NCBI GenBank assembly: GCA_026415505.1
Contig: JAOAGY010000033.1
Span: 62,001-126,000 of the forward strand
Origin: Chlorobiota bacterium
Lineage (GTDB): Bacteria; Bacteroidota; Ignavibacteria; Kapaibacteriales; NICIL-2
Direction of reading: 5' to 3'
DNA: 64,000 nucleotides
Below are positions 9,739 to 19,364 of this stretch, piece by piece. The translations under genes were made by a program, and so were the position numbers. The number at the start of each line of letters is the position of its first letter. The first letter of the stretch is position 1. The notes under the pieces are model-generated. The model was not told where the DNA came from. It ran no database searches and saw only the letters and a program-made list of their open reading frames with translations.

Positions 9739-12249
9739 TTATCGCCGCTTCGACGAACTCTTGCTCGTTCGCCGCGCGGGCGTCGCTTGCGCTAAACAGT
9801 CTTCCAACGTTGCGTGCTGGTAGTCGAAATCGTCCGGCAGCCAATACACGCGCGAGCCGACCTTGAGATACGGCTTTGTTTTGCCTTGCATGATTGCCGC
9901 ATCGGGATTTTCCTCGAAACGCCGCAAAACACGCTGCTCTGCCTGCTCCTGTTTGGCTGCCAGCAGCGAAAGCGCTTCTTCGACGGTGATCGAATCGAGT
10001 TTGTCCTTCGGAATCGTGACGAACTGATCGCCGATGCGCACGTAGGGTCCATAACGACCGATGCCGACGGCAACCTCGCGTCCGTCGCTGGTTGTGCCGA
10101 TCGTTCGCGGTTGGTATTGCTTCAGCCGTTCCGTGCGCTCTTGTTGGGATCGTTCGAGGAGTTCGATCGCCTCGTCGAGCGTCAGTCGAAGCGGATCGCA
10201 ATCGGATGGCACGTTCGCAAAGCGACGCTCGTCGCCCGAACGCCATTCGATGTACGGACCGCGTCCGATTGCTATGCTCACAATGCCGCCTTCGTGCTCG
10301 CCGAGCACGCGAGGAAATTGCAGGTAGTACCGCGCTTGGTCGAGTGTGACGTTTTCGATGAGGACATCCGACGGCAGCGACGCGAATCGCTCGCCACGCT
10401 GAGCATACGGTTGCTGATTGCGATTGATACCGACGAACACATCCTCGCCCGTGTCGGGATCGGTGCCGAGATGACGGCGCCCGACTTTTTCAGCGGATTC
10501 GCTGACGTGCTCGACTTTCGAGTGGAAGGGGGCGTAGAACTGTTCGAGCATCCGTTGCCAGTGAAGCTCGCCGCGTGCGATCTGGTCGAATTGCTCCTCG
10601 ACTTGTGCGGTGAATTGGTAGTCCATCACATCGGGGAAGTGCTGCATCAGAAAGTCCGTCACCAGCACGCCCACTTGCGTGGGGAAAAGCTTGTTGCGTT
10701 CGCTGCCGACTGTTTCGGTCTCGGTTTCTTCGCTGATGCCGCTGCTGTCGAGTCGGACGACATGCACCGATCGCGGCACCCCGTCTTTGCTTTTCCGTTC
10801 GACGTAGCCGCGCTCTTGGATGCGAGCAACGATGGTGGCATACGTCGAGGGACGACCGATGCCGAGTTCTTCGAGCTTCCGAACGAGAGTCGCTTCGTTG
10901 TATCGCGCAGGCGGACGTGTGAAGGTCTGGCGTGCGACGATTTGTTCGGCTGTGAGCGCTTGTCCGATGGCAAGTGCTGGCAGGAGCGCCGATACTTCCG
11001 CGTCGGCGTCGGAATCGTCGTCTCGCTCGACCGAATAGAGCCGCAAGAATCCATCGAAGGTGATTACTTCTCCTTCGGAGATGAAGCGTGGCTCGACAGT
11101 CGAGGCAGCAATCGTTACGATGGTGCGCTCGAGCTGTGCATCTTTCATTTGCGAGGCAATCGTTCGCTTCCAGATCAGCTCGTAGAGTCGCTGCGCTTGT
11201 TGGCTGATGTCTCCTTCGATCGTCTGACGCGACAGGTCGGTCGGGCGTATCGCTTCGTGTGCTTCCTGAGCATTGGCGACTTTGGTTTGATATTGCCGGC
11301 GTTGGTGATAGTCGCGCCCAAAGAGCCGCTCGATTGTCGTTTCTGCTGCAGCGAGTGCTTCTTCGCTGAGCGTCACCGAGTCGGTGCGCATGTAGGTGAT
11401 GTAGCCCTGCTCGTAGAGCTGCTGAGCGAGTTGCATCGTTTTGGCGATCGGCAAACCGAGGCGGCGCGAGGCTTCTTGTTGCAGCGTCGAGGTCGTAAAC
11501 GGTGCCGGTGGCGATTTTTTGCCCGGTTTGGTTTCGAGCGATTCGACCGTGTAGCGTGCACCGACGAGACGCTCGAAAAAGCTGCGCACTTGCTCTGCGT
11601 CGGCAAGACGCTCGGCAAGCTCGGCACGAACGAGTTCATCGCGATCGGTGCGGAAGCGGGCGCGAATGCGATAGCTCGATTCCGGTACGAATGCTTCGAT
11701 CTCGCGTTCGCGCTCGACGATGAGCCGAACGGCGACCGATTGCACACGTCCCGCCGATTGCGCTCCTTTGACCTTGCGCCACAGAACCGGCGACAATTCG
11801 TACCCGACGAGCCGATCGAGAATGCGACGTGCTTGCTGTGCATTGACCAAGTTTTCATCGATGGTGCGCGGGCTTGCCAATGCGCGTTCGATCGCCGAGC
11901 GCGTGATTTCGTGAAACACGATGCGCTTGGTCTTTGCCGGGTCGAGTCGCAGTGCTTCTGCCAAGTGCCATGCGATCGCTTCGCCTTCGCGGTCTTCGTC
12001 GGTCGCCAGCCAGACCGTCGCTGCTCGTTCTGCCAGCGATCGCAAGCGCTCGACGATTTTCTTTTTGCCGGGAATGAGAACGTAGCGAGGTTGAAAGCCG
12101 TTCTGGACATCGACGGCATTGTCGTCTTTTTCGGGAAGGTCGCGAACGTGTCCTTGCGACGATTCCACGGTGAAACGGTCACCGAGGAATCGCGAGATCG
12201 TCCGGGCTTTGGTCGGTGATTCGACGATGAGTAAGTCGCGTTCTGGCAT
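9739..12249 (-). CDS. topA: DNA topoisomerase I (type IA)
   Basis: Relaxes negative supercoils by single-strand passage; 836 residues. The Toprim domain begins LLIVESPTKARTI and has the metal-binding ATDEDREGEAIAWH at about 82-95. The catalytic tyrosine is in YITYMRTDS, about residue 286. The C-terminus has no CxxC zinc fingers. Instead it has about three Toprim_Crpt-type repeats, recognisable as VAIGRGPYIEW, VGIGRYGPYVRIGDQFV and TKPYLKVGSRVYWL, and ends in a basic Ser/Arg/Lys tail. It starts only 9 bp after the Fur-family gene, so the two are probably co-transcribed. Confidence 0.96.
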   Translation of the reverse strand: MPERDLLIVESPTKARTISRFLGDRFTVESSQGHVRDLPEKDDNAVDVQNGFQPRYVLIPGKKKIVERLRSLAERAATVWLATDEDREGEAIAWHLAEALRLDPAKTKRIVFHEITRSAIERALASPRTIDENLVNAQQARRILDRLVGYELSPVLWRKVKGAQSAGRVQSVAVRLIVEREREIEAFVPESSYRIRARFRTDRDELVRAELAERLADAEQVRSFFERLVGARYTVESLETKPGKKSPPAPFTTSTLQQEASRRLGLPIAKTMQLAQQLYEQGYITYMRTDSVTLSEEALAAAETTIERLFGRDYHQRRQYQTKVANAQEAHEAIRPTDLSRQTIEGDISQQAQRLYELIWKRTIASQMKDAQLERTIVTIAASTVEPRFISEGEVITFDGFLRLYSVERDDDSDADAEVSALLPALAIGQALTAEQIVARQTFTRPPARYNEATLVRKLEELGIGRPSTYATIVARIQERGYVERKSKDGVPRSVHVVRLDSSGISEETETETVGSERNKLFPTQVGVLVTDFLMQHFPDVMDYQFTAQVEEQFDQIARGELHWQRMLEQFYAPFHSKVEHVSESAEKVGRRHLGTDPDTGEDVFVGINRNQQPYAQRGERFASLPSDVLIENVTLDQARYYLQFPRVLGEHEGGIVSIAIGRGPYIEWRSGDERRFANVPSDCDPLRLTLDEAIELLERSQQERTERLKQYQPRTIGTTSDGREVAVGIGRYGPYVRIGDQFVTIPKDKLDSITVEEALSLLAAKQEQAEQRVLRRFEENPDAAIMQGKTKPYLKVGSRVYWLPDDFDYQHATLEDCLAQATPARRTSKSSSKRR

Positions 12250-12258
12250 AGGTGACGC

Positions 12259-12756
12259 CTACTGCTCCGATGTGGTGGTAGAGAGTTCGTGTTCGCGGCG
12301 GTAGCGACAATTGTCGCCCTGACCGCAGGACGCGAATATCTGGAGCGAGTGACTCACCGCACGCATGCCGTACCGGCGAGCGATCTCGTCTTGGAGCGTC
12401 AGCAGCGCTCCTTCTTGGAACTCGATCATGTGCCCGCAGTCGCGGCAGATCAGGTGATCGTGGTTCGGCTTGCGTGCAGCCAGTTCGTACGTCGCGCTAT
12501 CGCCCTGGAAGCGGTGCTTGACGAGGATGTTGCAGCGGGTGAGCAAATCGAGGGTCGAATACACCGTCGCTCGCGAGATTTTGTCTCCGCAGGTGTTCAT
12601 GTGTACGTAGAGTTCGTCGGCGGTGAAGTGCCTGTCCAACTCCGCTGCACGCTCGAGCACGCGGAAACGTTCCTGCGTGTTGCGGTACATTTTCGTTCGG
12701 AGAAACTCGCGGAATTGCTCGCGAAGTTTTTCGATGTTCACGTCGCGTTGTTTCAT
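12259..12756 (-). CDS. Fur-family metal-responsive transcriptional regulator
   Basis: A 165-residue Fur/PerR/Zur-type repressor. The N-terminal winged helix includes HFTADELYVHM and the recognition region KISRATVYSTLDLLTRCNIL. The dimerisation domain has HDHLICRDCGHMIEF, with metal ligands and the first CxxC, and CGQGDNCRYRREHE, with the second cysteine pair, so a structural zinc site is likely. The ATG at 12756 is used; an upstream in-frame start would run into the divergent gene. Which metal or oxidant it senses (iron, zinc, manganese or peroxide) cannot be read from sequence. It is divergent from the ftsB-like gene across a 90-bp gap. Confidence 0.9.
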   Translation of the reverse strand: MKQRDVNIEKLREQFREFLRTKMYRNTQERFRVLERAAELDRHFTADELYVHMNTCGDKISRATVYSTLDLLTRCNILVKHRFQGDSATYELAARKPNHDHLICRDCGHMIEFQEGALLTLQDEIARRYGMRAVSHSLQIFASCGQGDNCRYRREHELSTTTSEQ

Positions 12757-12846
12757 CCTCGGTCGTCGGATGTGTTTCGGGCGAATATACAAACCGTCGC
12801 CGGCGGTGGCGGCTAATTTCGCGATGTGCGACACATACGACTCTCG

Positions 12847-13134
12847 ATGCGCATTTTTCGCCGACCAGGCTTCTGGATCGCTGTTGCCTGTGCCGGGCTG
12901 GCAGCGTGGCTACTGTTTTCACGGTACGGTGTGCTTACGCGGCTGTCGCTGGAAAGCACCGACTCGCAGCTCGATCGCGACATTGCCACCGAACGCGGTC
13001 GGCTCGACTCACTGCGAGCCTATCGGCAGCGACTCCTCAGCGATACTGTGCTCATCGAACGCTACGCTCGCGAGCGGTACGGCATGATCGCGCCAGGCGA
13101 AGTCGTGCTCATCGTCGCCGATTCGAGTCAGTGA
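12847..13134 (+). CDS. FtsB/DivIC-family septum formation initiator
   Basis: A short bitopic membrane protein of 95 residues. It has a basic N-terminus (MRIFRRPG), one transmembrane helix at about 8-25 and a heptad-like coiled coil (LESTDSQLDRDIATERGRLDSLRAYRQRL). The C-terminal segment IERYARERYGMIAPGEVVLIV matches the conserved end of FtsB/DivIC, where the arginine/tyrosine block and GE..VIV are typical. These proteins join the FtsQ-FtsL divisome complex. The ATG at 12847 is preferred over an in-frame GTG at 12826 because it starts directly at the basic membrane-anchor region. Confidence 0.85.
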   Translation: MRIFRRPGFWIAVACAGLAAWLLFSRYGVLTRLSLESTDSQLDRDIATERGRLDSLRAYRQRLLSDTVLIERYARERYGMIAPGEVVLIVADSSQ

Positions 13135-13158
13135 ACATGCTCACCATCGGATGATGCC

Positions 13159-13536
13159 ATGAAAGAAGCGCTTTCACCCCCGTCGGCTCCGACGCCGATC
13201 GGACCGTATTCACCAATCGTTCGTGCCAGTGGCGAACTGTTTTTCTTCTCCGGGCAAATCGCGCTCGATTCGGGCGGCAATCTCGTCGGCACGACCATCG
13301 CCGAACAAACCGATCGCGTCTGCCGCAACATCGCGACGCTGCTCGAATCGGTCGGGCTGACGTTCGACAACGTCGTCAAAACGACGGTGTTCCTTCGTTC
13401 GATGAACGACTTTGCCGAGATGAACGCTGTGTACGAGCGCTATTTCGGCGCATCGAAGCCTGCACGCTCGACGGTCGAAGTATCCGGACTTCCCAAAGGT
13501 GCACTCGTTGAAATCGAAGTTGTTGCTGTTCGGTAG
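13159..13536 (+). CDS. ridA: RidA family enamine/imine deaminase
   Basis: A 125-residue protein of the YjgF/YER057c/UK114 family, which forms trimers and hydrolyses reactive enamines and imines such as 2-aminoacrylate made by PLP enzymes. Family signatures are PTPIGPYSPIVRASGELFFFSGQIALD at the start, VVKTTVFLRSMNDFAEMNAVY in the middle, and ARSTVEVSGLPKGALVEIEVVAV at the end. The last contains the conserved arginine that binds the substrate carboxylate. The gene is 24 bp after the ftsB-like gene and overlaps the next gene by 38 bp in another frame. Confidence 0.94.
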   Translation: MKEALSPPSAPTPIGPYSPIVRASGELFFFSGQIALDSGGNLVGTTIAEQTDRVCRNIATLLESVGLTFDNVVKTTVFLRSMNDFAEMNAVYERYFGASKPARSTVEVSGLPKGALVEIEVVAVR

Positions 13537-13984
13537 CGTGATGCTGGCGAGCATCGCCAGTGCTGCCGAAGCCGATTCGACCCAGCGCGACAGCATCACG
13601 CCTATCGGTGCGCTGTGGCGATCGCTGGTCGTGCCGGGCTGGGGGCAGCTCTACTACGGTTCGGTACCGAAAGCGGCGCTCTTTTTCGGCGCGAGCGCGA
13701 CGATTGCAGGCATTGTCGTCTGGAACAACACGCGCTATCTCGACGCCGATCGTCGCTACTGGCAATACGATTCGACCGATGGACGGAAAACACTCGCTCT
13801 TCGCGAACGCGAGTTCTACCGCGACCAACGCGATGTCGCCGCACTGTGGCTCGTTGCAGTGTATGCATTCAATGCGATGGATGCCTACGTCGGCGGTCAT
13901 ATGGCATCGTTCACGCTCGGCGATCGCACCGAGTTGCGCGTGATACCGTTCGGCGATCGGATAGCGCTCGTTGTCAAGTGGTAA
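13499..13984 (+). CDS. DUF5683-like secreted/membrane protein
   Basis: A 161-residue protein starting at GTG 13499, inside the 3' end of ridA (38-bp overlap). The N-terminus MHSLKSKLLLFGSVMLASIASAAEA looks like a cleavable signal peptide, which supports this early start. The mature part begins with PIGALWRSLVVPGWGQLYYGSVPKAALFFG, the hallmark of DUF5683 proteins of Bacteroidota. Two hydrophobic segments follow (about 56-73 and 116-131). Function of the family is unknown. It is the last gene of the ftsB-ridA run, with only 17 bp to the convergent surface-protein gene. Confidence 0.78.
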   Translation: MHSLKSKLLLFGSVMLASIASAAEADSTQRDSITPIGALWRSLVVPGWGQLYYGSVPKAALFFGASATIAGIVVWNNTRYLDADRRYWQYDSTDGRKTLALREREFYRDQRDVAALWLVAVYAFNAMDAYVGGHMASFTLGDRTELRVIPFGDRIALVVKW

Positions 13985-14001
13985 CGTCCCACTCCCGCTT
14001 C

Positions 14002-17000
14002 TTATCGCACTACCACAATGCGTTCGCTCTTTGCCAGTCCCGAGACCGTTGAGAAGCGGACGAGGTAAAAACCACTGGGCAGAGAAGGGAGGGTGAATTC
14101 GTACATGGCGCCAGCCCTTGCATCGAATTCGTGGGTCCACACAATGCGCCCATCGGATGCGAAGAGGCACAGGAGAGAACGCCCGTTTTCTGGAGCGACG
14201 ATAATCACGGACGGTTCGCTGCCGCTGCTCGGATTGGGAACGATCGTCAGCACGTTCGCTGCGTGCTGTCCCAAAAGTCGCACGCCGCCTTCGGTACACA
14301 GACCGGTGTAGCGAACGATTCCCGCACCGAGCGTCGGTACGAGCGCACGCGATGCACTCGCACTTTCGATCGCAATGCTGTCTTCTTCGCGATTGCCCAG
14401 AAGCACCGCCGCATCGAGCACGGCGATCGGATAGGTGCGCGGCGTCGAGGGGATACTGTCGAGCGGCACAGTCGCACGAATCTTGCCTCGTCCGCCCCCA
14501 TACACAGGTCCGCTGAAACTGCCCGGCTCGATCGCAGTCGGCAAGAGCATCGTCGGATTGTAGCTCAGCTCGATGGTGAGTGTATCGAGCCGCTGCGCAT
14601 CGAGACTCGAACTCCATGCGTAGAGCGGAATCCGAACCGCGCCATCGAGCGGCGAGACGGTGACGTCTCCGACATCGAATTCGATCGGAATCGGGCGATC
14701 GCGCAAAATCGCTGTACCACGCACGACGACGCGGAGCGTCTGCCGACACGGCACCTGTTGCTCGATCGAGATCGTATCGGAAAAATCTCCTGCAGCCAGC
14801 GGCGAAAACACAACGTTCGTCGCATACACCGAGCGCGGTTCGATAACCGCTTGTTGCTGTGTGCTTCCGTCGAGACTGAACGCTTGCCCATCTTGCACTG
14901 TGACTCTGACGAGGGCACTGGTGTCTGCAGGATTCGAGATCGAGAGCGGCAGTGTTGCGGTTTGCCCGACCTCGATCGTGCCGAACGTGATCACCGCCTC
15001 GGATGCTGTCACGGGTTCGGCGAGAGCAATGTAGATCGAGTCGCGCGCGATGCAACCATGTGCTGTCTCGACGGTCAGGCGATACCATCCCGAATCCTGC
15101 ACGACGAAAACCGAATCGTGCAGCGCGCTATTCCACCAGTACTGCACAAAACCGGATGGTGCGCTCAAGGTCGCTATTTCGCCGGGGCAGATGCGCTGCG
15201 CACTCGATGCGATACGAAGGGTCGGCGGTGAAACGACGGTCACCTCGGCAGTCGTCGTATCGCTGCACGGGCTGTCGAACCAGGCTCGGATGCTGAACGT
15301 CCCGCTCGTCGAAGCTGCGAGCGTCAGTTCGGAGCTGTCCGCTGTCGCCGCAATGAGCATTAGCCCCGCAGCGATGTTCCACCGAACGGACGTGCTGCCG
15401 CCCGTGGTGCGCACGGTGAAGGGTACCTCGACGCAGATCGTATCGGTCGAGCTCAGCACGGGGCGCTGTCGGTCGTCGAAACGGAACGTCAGTGTCGGCA
15501 TCTGCCAGGTGCAGCCGTTCGAATCGGTCACGTTCGCCGATAGTTGCAAGGGCGCCGAAATCGTGCGCTGACAGGCGCTCGATCCATCCGACCACCGACA
15601 CTGGGCACCGGACGGACGTTCGATTGCGATCGTGATGGAATCGCCTGTGCATGCGGTGAGTGTGTCGCTGGTCGGAGCGATCCAGCCGTTGCTCGTCCAG
15701 CGACGGTAGGCGAGTGCGGGGCGAGCTGCGACGGTGACAGTCTGCGGGAGCGATTCGACAATGCAGCCGCTGGTGTCTTCGACGACAGCGCGAACGGTCG
15801 CAGCAGATTCGATCCAGAGCGTATCGCCGCTTGCAAGTAGTCCACCGCGGTCGTCGAGCCACACGACGCTGCGATAACGACTGCGCACGACGAGTGCAAG
15901 ACGCTCGCCCTCGCATAGACGAAGCGAGCGCCGCGGTGCAATCGTGTCGAGCTGCACCGCTTCGGTCGAAGCAGCAAGCAAACGAACGGTGTCGCTGTAC
16001 ACCGTGCAACCGTTGCTCGATGTGGCGACGAACCAGTAATCGCCCGGCGATGTCGCGACGATGCGTTTTGCGGTGCTGCCGGTGTTCCAGCGGATCGTGG
16101 CAATGTCGCTGCTGTCGCGTGCCCACAGCTCGATGCTTCTGCCGTTGCAGATGACACGGTTGGGCGAAGATGCCTCGACGATCGGTGTGAGTGTGCACAA
16201 CCGAAACAGGAAGCAATCGCTTCGATTCGCCGGAGATTGGCTGGCTTGGTATTGCGCGTTGACCAGCGGCTCGAAATCACGACTGCGTGTTTCACCGGCG
16301 CCGACAATGTCACCGGTCGGAAGCAGCGCCGCAGCGTACAGAATGTCGTCGCCCGATCCACCGAAGGTCGCCGACCACACGTTGTAGCCATCGCGAAAAA
16401 GCGCGACGAACACGTCGTCGTTACCGCGCGACGACCACAGTATGCTGCGCCGACGCGGAAAATCGGGCGACGACGTACTGCCTGCTAAAACGACGTTCCC
16501 ATTGGGAAGAACCAGGACACTGAAGCCCGACTCGGCGAGCCGACCGCCCCAGAACGTCGTCCAGATGGGCGTTCCAGCTTCGCCGATGCACGCCAGAAAC
16601 GCATCGTTGTAGCCGCTTTTCGTCCGCTGAGCGATGCTGTCGCCAAGGATCGGAAAATCGTCGCTCGATGTCGTGCCGGCGATGAAAAGTTTGCCGTTCC
16701 AGTACACGATGCGATTGCCCAAATCGTAGTCGTTGCCGCCGAGGTAGGTTGCCCATGTTCGGCGTCCAGCGCTGTTGAGCGAGAGCACGAAGGCATTGTC
16801 GAGCGCTGGCGGGCGAGCTTGATATGCATTGGCGGTCGGGAAATCGGTGCTGACTGTCACACCAGTGACGAAGACGCTGCCGCTCGGACTTGTCGCGACG
16901 CCATAGGCTTCGTCGAAAGCACTGCCGCCGTAGTACGTGGACCAGAGTATCTGCAGGTTTTGCGTCGAAAGTGCCGTGACGAAAATGTCGTTGTCGCCGG

Positions 17001-18171
17001 CATTCGTCGGTTGCTGTGCTTGTGCGATGGGGAAATCGCTGCTGTTGGTTCTTCCGACGGCAATAATGCTGCCGTCACGCCGAAGTGCGAGTGCATTGAC
17101 GAGTTCCTCTCGACTGCCGCCCAGAAACGTTCCGCGAACGAACGTTCCATCGGTGGTGAAGACCAGCAGCACAGCATCGAATGCACCACCCGCACGATTC
17201 GGTTGCGGCTGATCGAGAACGACCGAGGGACTGCTCGACCAACCGCCGACATAGAGCGACGAGCCATCGCACACGATCGCTTTGGCGACTTCGTCGCGCT
17301 CGCCGCCGAAGTATGTGGACCACACATGTTGCCCCGCGGGAGTGAACTTCGCGATGACCATATTCTGCCGTCCGCGATTGGTCGTCGTGCCCCGCAAGGG
17401 GAAATCAATGCTCAGCGAGTTGCCGGCGATGTAGATGTTGCCCGCTGGATCGGTTGCAATATCGCCGGCGGCGTCTTCCTGTGAACCGCCGACGTAGGTT
17501 GACCACACGATCGCAGGGTCGATGACGACCGGCAATGTCGGATCGTAATCGCTCGTGATGCGATAGCCGAAGCTCGACCGATCGGCGACCTCGTAGGCGA
17601 CCGAAACACGGCGCAGAGTACCGTCGGGCAATGGTTGGTATGCAGTCGGTACGTCGTCGAGAAACCGTTCGGCATCTGTTGCGATGACAAGTGCGCCACT
17701 GGAGCGGAGTCCTTCGACGCGTGCACCGCGAAGCGCAAAGCGGAACGCATGCAGCGCGTGGACCGATGCAGCGACGACGTCGTATTTGAGCTTGTGCGGC
17801 GTCCACTGCACCAGCAGGTCCACACCTGGTGCGACGCTGACGTAGCGAACAGCATCAAAGGAGCGACGGTCACGCTGGGTGTTCCCGCTGATGAAGCGAT
17901 ACAGCTCGGGTCGCTGCCCAGCAGGTTCGATTGCCGATGGTTTCGCAGGAAAATCGAGATCGAATCGCTCCACACGAACCGAATCGCCCAGTCGGCGAAC
18001 CCCGGCGATGCTGATTCCGTCAGCGCGGCAGTACACGCGGTAGTGTCCGATGCGCGCGATGTAGAGTGCTTCGTCGGATTCGACAAATCCGCTCTGGAAA
18101 GCGATCGGTGCAGTATGCCCCACCGATGCAACCGTCAAAACCAGGAGCAGTGCGACTGTGCGAGCTGCCAT
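14002..18171 (-). CDS. Large T9SS-secreted surface protein with SBBP beta-propeller repeats
   Basis: A 1,389-residue secreted protein. A signal peptide occupies residues 1-22, followed by an N-terminal domain typical of SBBP-repeat proteins (about 25-220). SBBP-type repeats run from about 225 to 640, with recurring IVWSTYVGG, HVWSTYFGG, TTWATYLGG-like units and DFP motifs. Several Ig-like or PKD-like modules follow (about 660-1060). Then comes a segment like the choice-of-anchor D fold (ITFGTIEVGQTATLPLSISN), a cohesin-like module (about 1190-1290), and a C-terminal T9SS sorting domain beginning ILTIVPNPSSG and ending FYLVRFSTVSGLAKSERIVVVR. The start is ATG 18171; a TTG two codons earlier is possible. 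The protein is probably exported by T9SS and anchored or released at the cell surface. Its ligand is unknown. Confidence 0.9.
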   Translation of the reverse strand: MAARTVALLLVLTVASVGHTAPIAFQSGFVESDEALYIARIGHYRVYCRADGISIAGVRRLGDSVRVERFDLDFPAKPSAIEPAGQRPELYRFISGNTQRDRRSFDAVRYVSVAPGVDLLVQWTPHKLKYDVVAASVHALHAFRFALRGARVEGLRSSGALVIATDAERFLDDVPTAYQPLPDGTLRRVSVAYEVADRSSFGYRITSDYDPTLPVVIDPAIVWSTYVGGSQEDAAGDIATDPAGNIYIAGNSLSIDFPLRGTTTNRGRQNMVIAKFTPAGQHVWSTYFGGERDEVAKAIVCDGSSLYVGGWSSSPSVVLDQPQPNRAGGAFDAVLLVFTTDGTFVRGTFLGGSREELVNALALRRDGSIIAVGRTNSSDFPIAQAQQPTNAGDNDIFVTALSTQNLQILWSTYYGGSAFDEAYGVATSPSGSVFVTGVTVSTDFPTANAYQARPPALDNAFVLSLNSAGRRTWATYLGGNDYDLGNRIVYWNGKLFIAGTTSSDDFPILGDSIAQRTKSGYNDAFLACIGEAGTPIWTTFWGGRLAESGFSVLVLPNGNVVLAGSTSSPDFPRRRSILWSSRGNDDVFVALFRDGYNVWSATFGGSGDDILYAAALLPTGDIVGAGETRSRDFEPLVNAQYQASQSPANRSDCFLFRLCTLTPIVEASSPNRVICNGRSIELWARDSSDIATIRWNTGSTAKRIVATSPGDYWFVATSSNGCTVYSDTVRLLAASTEAVQLDTIAPRRSLRLCEGERLALVVRSRYRSVVWLDDRGGLLASGDTLWIESAATVRAVVEDTSGCIVESLPQTVTVAARPALAYRRWTSNGWIAPTSDTLTACTGDSITIAIERPSGAQCRWSDGSSACQRTISAPLQLSANVTDSNGCTWQMPTLTFRFDDRQRPVLSSTDTICVEVPFTVRTTGGSTSVRWNIAAGLMLIAATADSSELTLAASTSGTFSIRAWFDSPCSDTTTAEVTVVSPPTLRIASSAQRICPGEIATLSAPSGFVQYWWNSALHDSVFVVQDSGWYRLTVETAHGCIARDSIYIALAEPVTASEAVITFGTIEVGQTATLPLSISNPADTSALVRVTVQDGQAFSLDGSTQQQAVIEPRSVYATNVVFSPLAAGDFSDTISIEQQVPCRQTLRVVVRGTAILRDRPIPIEFDVGDVTVSPLDGAVRIPLYAWSSSLDAQRLDTLTIELSYNPTMLLPTAIEPGSFSGPVYGGGRGKIRATVPLDSIPSTPRTYPIAVLDAAVLLGNREEDSIAIESASASRALVPTLGAGIVRYTGLCTEGGVRLLGQHAANVLTIVPNPSSGSEPSVIIVAPENGRSLLCLFASDGRIVWTHEFDARAGAMYEFTLPSLPSGFYLVRFSTVSGLAKSERIVVVR

Positions 18172-18207
18172 CGTCAATGGCTGTGCGTGCTGGATCGTGG
18201 CTGCAAA

Positions 18208-19350
18208 TTACACAGCTTGCTCGATGAGCTGTCGGTAGAGTCGCTCGTAGAGTGGAACGACGCGCTCGGTGGAGAAATTCTCGATTGCATGCCGGCGTGC
18301 GGCGGTGCTGAAGCGTTGCCACTTTTTGGCGTTCGTCGCAAGCTCGATGCAATAGCGTGCCATTCGAGAAACGTCGCCTGGTTCTGCCAAATAACCTGCC
18401 TGACCGTGTGGAACCACTTCGGGAATGCCGCCGACGTTCGATGCGACGACAGGTGTACCACAACTGAGCGCTTCGAGCGCCGCCAAACCGAAGCTTTCGT
18501 TTTGACTGGGTAGCAGGAAAATGTCCGCAGCCGACAGCAGCTCGGCAGTCGCCATGACTTTACCGACAAAGCGCACATGATCGCACAGATTCAGCGAGCG
18601 GCAGAGCTTTTCCGCTTCGGCTCGATCGGGTCCGTCGCCGACGAGTACCAGTCGCACGTCGAGCCCGTGCTGACGAACAGCCGCGAGAATGTGAATCGTA
18701 TCGGTGACGCGCTTGACGGGACGGAAATTCGAAACGTGGATCAACAGCACGCTCGCATCGCCAGCCAATTGCTTGCGCAGCGCCGATGTGTCGTATCGAG
18801 CACGATCGTAAATCGTCGTGTCCACGAAGTTCGGGATCACCTCGATGCTGTTGCGGTCGGTGAAAAGTTGCATCGTTCGGTCGCGTAAGTACGACGAAAC
18901 GCTCGTCACAGCGTCCGACGATTCAATCGAGAATTTGACAAGCGGATGAAAGCCGGGATCGAGACCCACCAGTGTAATGTCGGTTCCGTGCAGCGTCGTG
19001 ACGACCGGCAAACGAATGCCATCGCGCCGGAGCACCTGCTGTGCCAAATACCCACTGACCGCGTGGGGAATGGCGTAGTGAACGTGCAGCAGGTCGAGCT
19101 GCTCGTACCGAGCCACGTCGATAATTTTGCCTGCCAGTGCGAGCGTGTAGAGCTGGTGTTCCATCAATGGATAGCTCGGTATTTCGACCTCGTGGAAACT
19201 GATGTTTTCCTGAAAGCGGTCAAGCCGCGAAGGCACAGCATACGAGATGAAGTGCACGCGACAGCCGCGACGTGCCAATGCCGTGCCGAGTTCGGTCGCG
19301 ACGACGCCGCTGCCGCCGTAGGTGGGATAGCACACGATACCAATGTTCAT
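18208..19350 (-). CDS. bshA: N-acetyl-alpha-D-glucosaminyl L-malate synthase BshA
   Basis: A GT4 glycosyltransferase of 380 residues that joins GlcNAc from UDP-GlcNAc to L-malate, the first step of bacillithiol synthesis. The N-terminus MNIGIVCYPTYGGSGVVATELG, together with HFISYAVPSRL, LLHVHYAIPHAVSGYLA and LPVVTTLHGTDITLVG, is highly specific for BshA. The C-terminal domain has the E-x7-E region NESFGLAALEALSCGTPVVASNVGGIPE. The frame is open nine codons further upstream, but ATG 19350 begins the conserved sequence. bshB and bshC are not in the window. The gene is divergent from the YigZ-family gene with only 14 bp between start codons. Confidence 0.93.
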   Translation of the reverse strand: MNIGIVCYPTYGGSGVVATELGTALARRGCRVHFISYAVPSRLDRFQENISFHEVEIPSYPLMEHQLYTLALAGKIIDVARYEQLDLLHVHYAIPHAVSGYLAQQVLRRDGIRLPVVTTLHGTDITLVGLDPGFHPLVKFSIESSDAVTSVSSYLRDRTMQLFTDRNSIEVIPNFVDTTIYDRARYDTSALRKQLAGDASVLLIHVSNFRPVKRVTDTIHILAAVRQHGLDVRLVLVGDGPDRAEAEKLCRSLNLCDHVRFVGKVMATAELLSAADIFLLPSQNESFGLAALEALSCGTPVVASNVGGIPEVVPHGQAGYLAEPGDVSRMARYCIELATNAKKWQRFSTAARRHAIENFSTERVVPLYERLYRQLIEQAV

Positions 19351-19364
19351 CGGACGGGTTTGCC

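Noticed and set aside
9814-12219. Plus-strand open frame of 801 codons opposite topA
   Set aside because: Same reason: a shadow of topA with no recognisable domain and no start-site signals.
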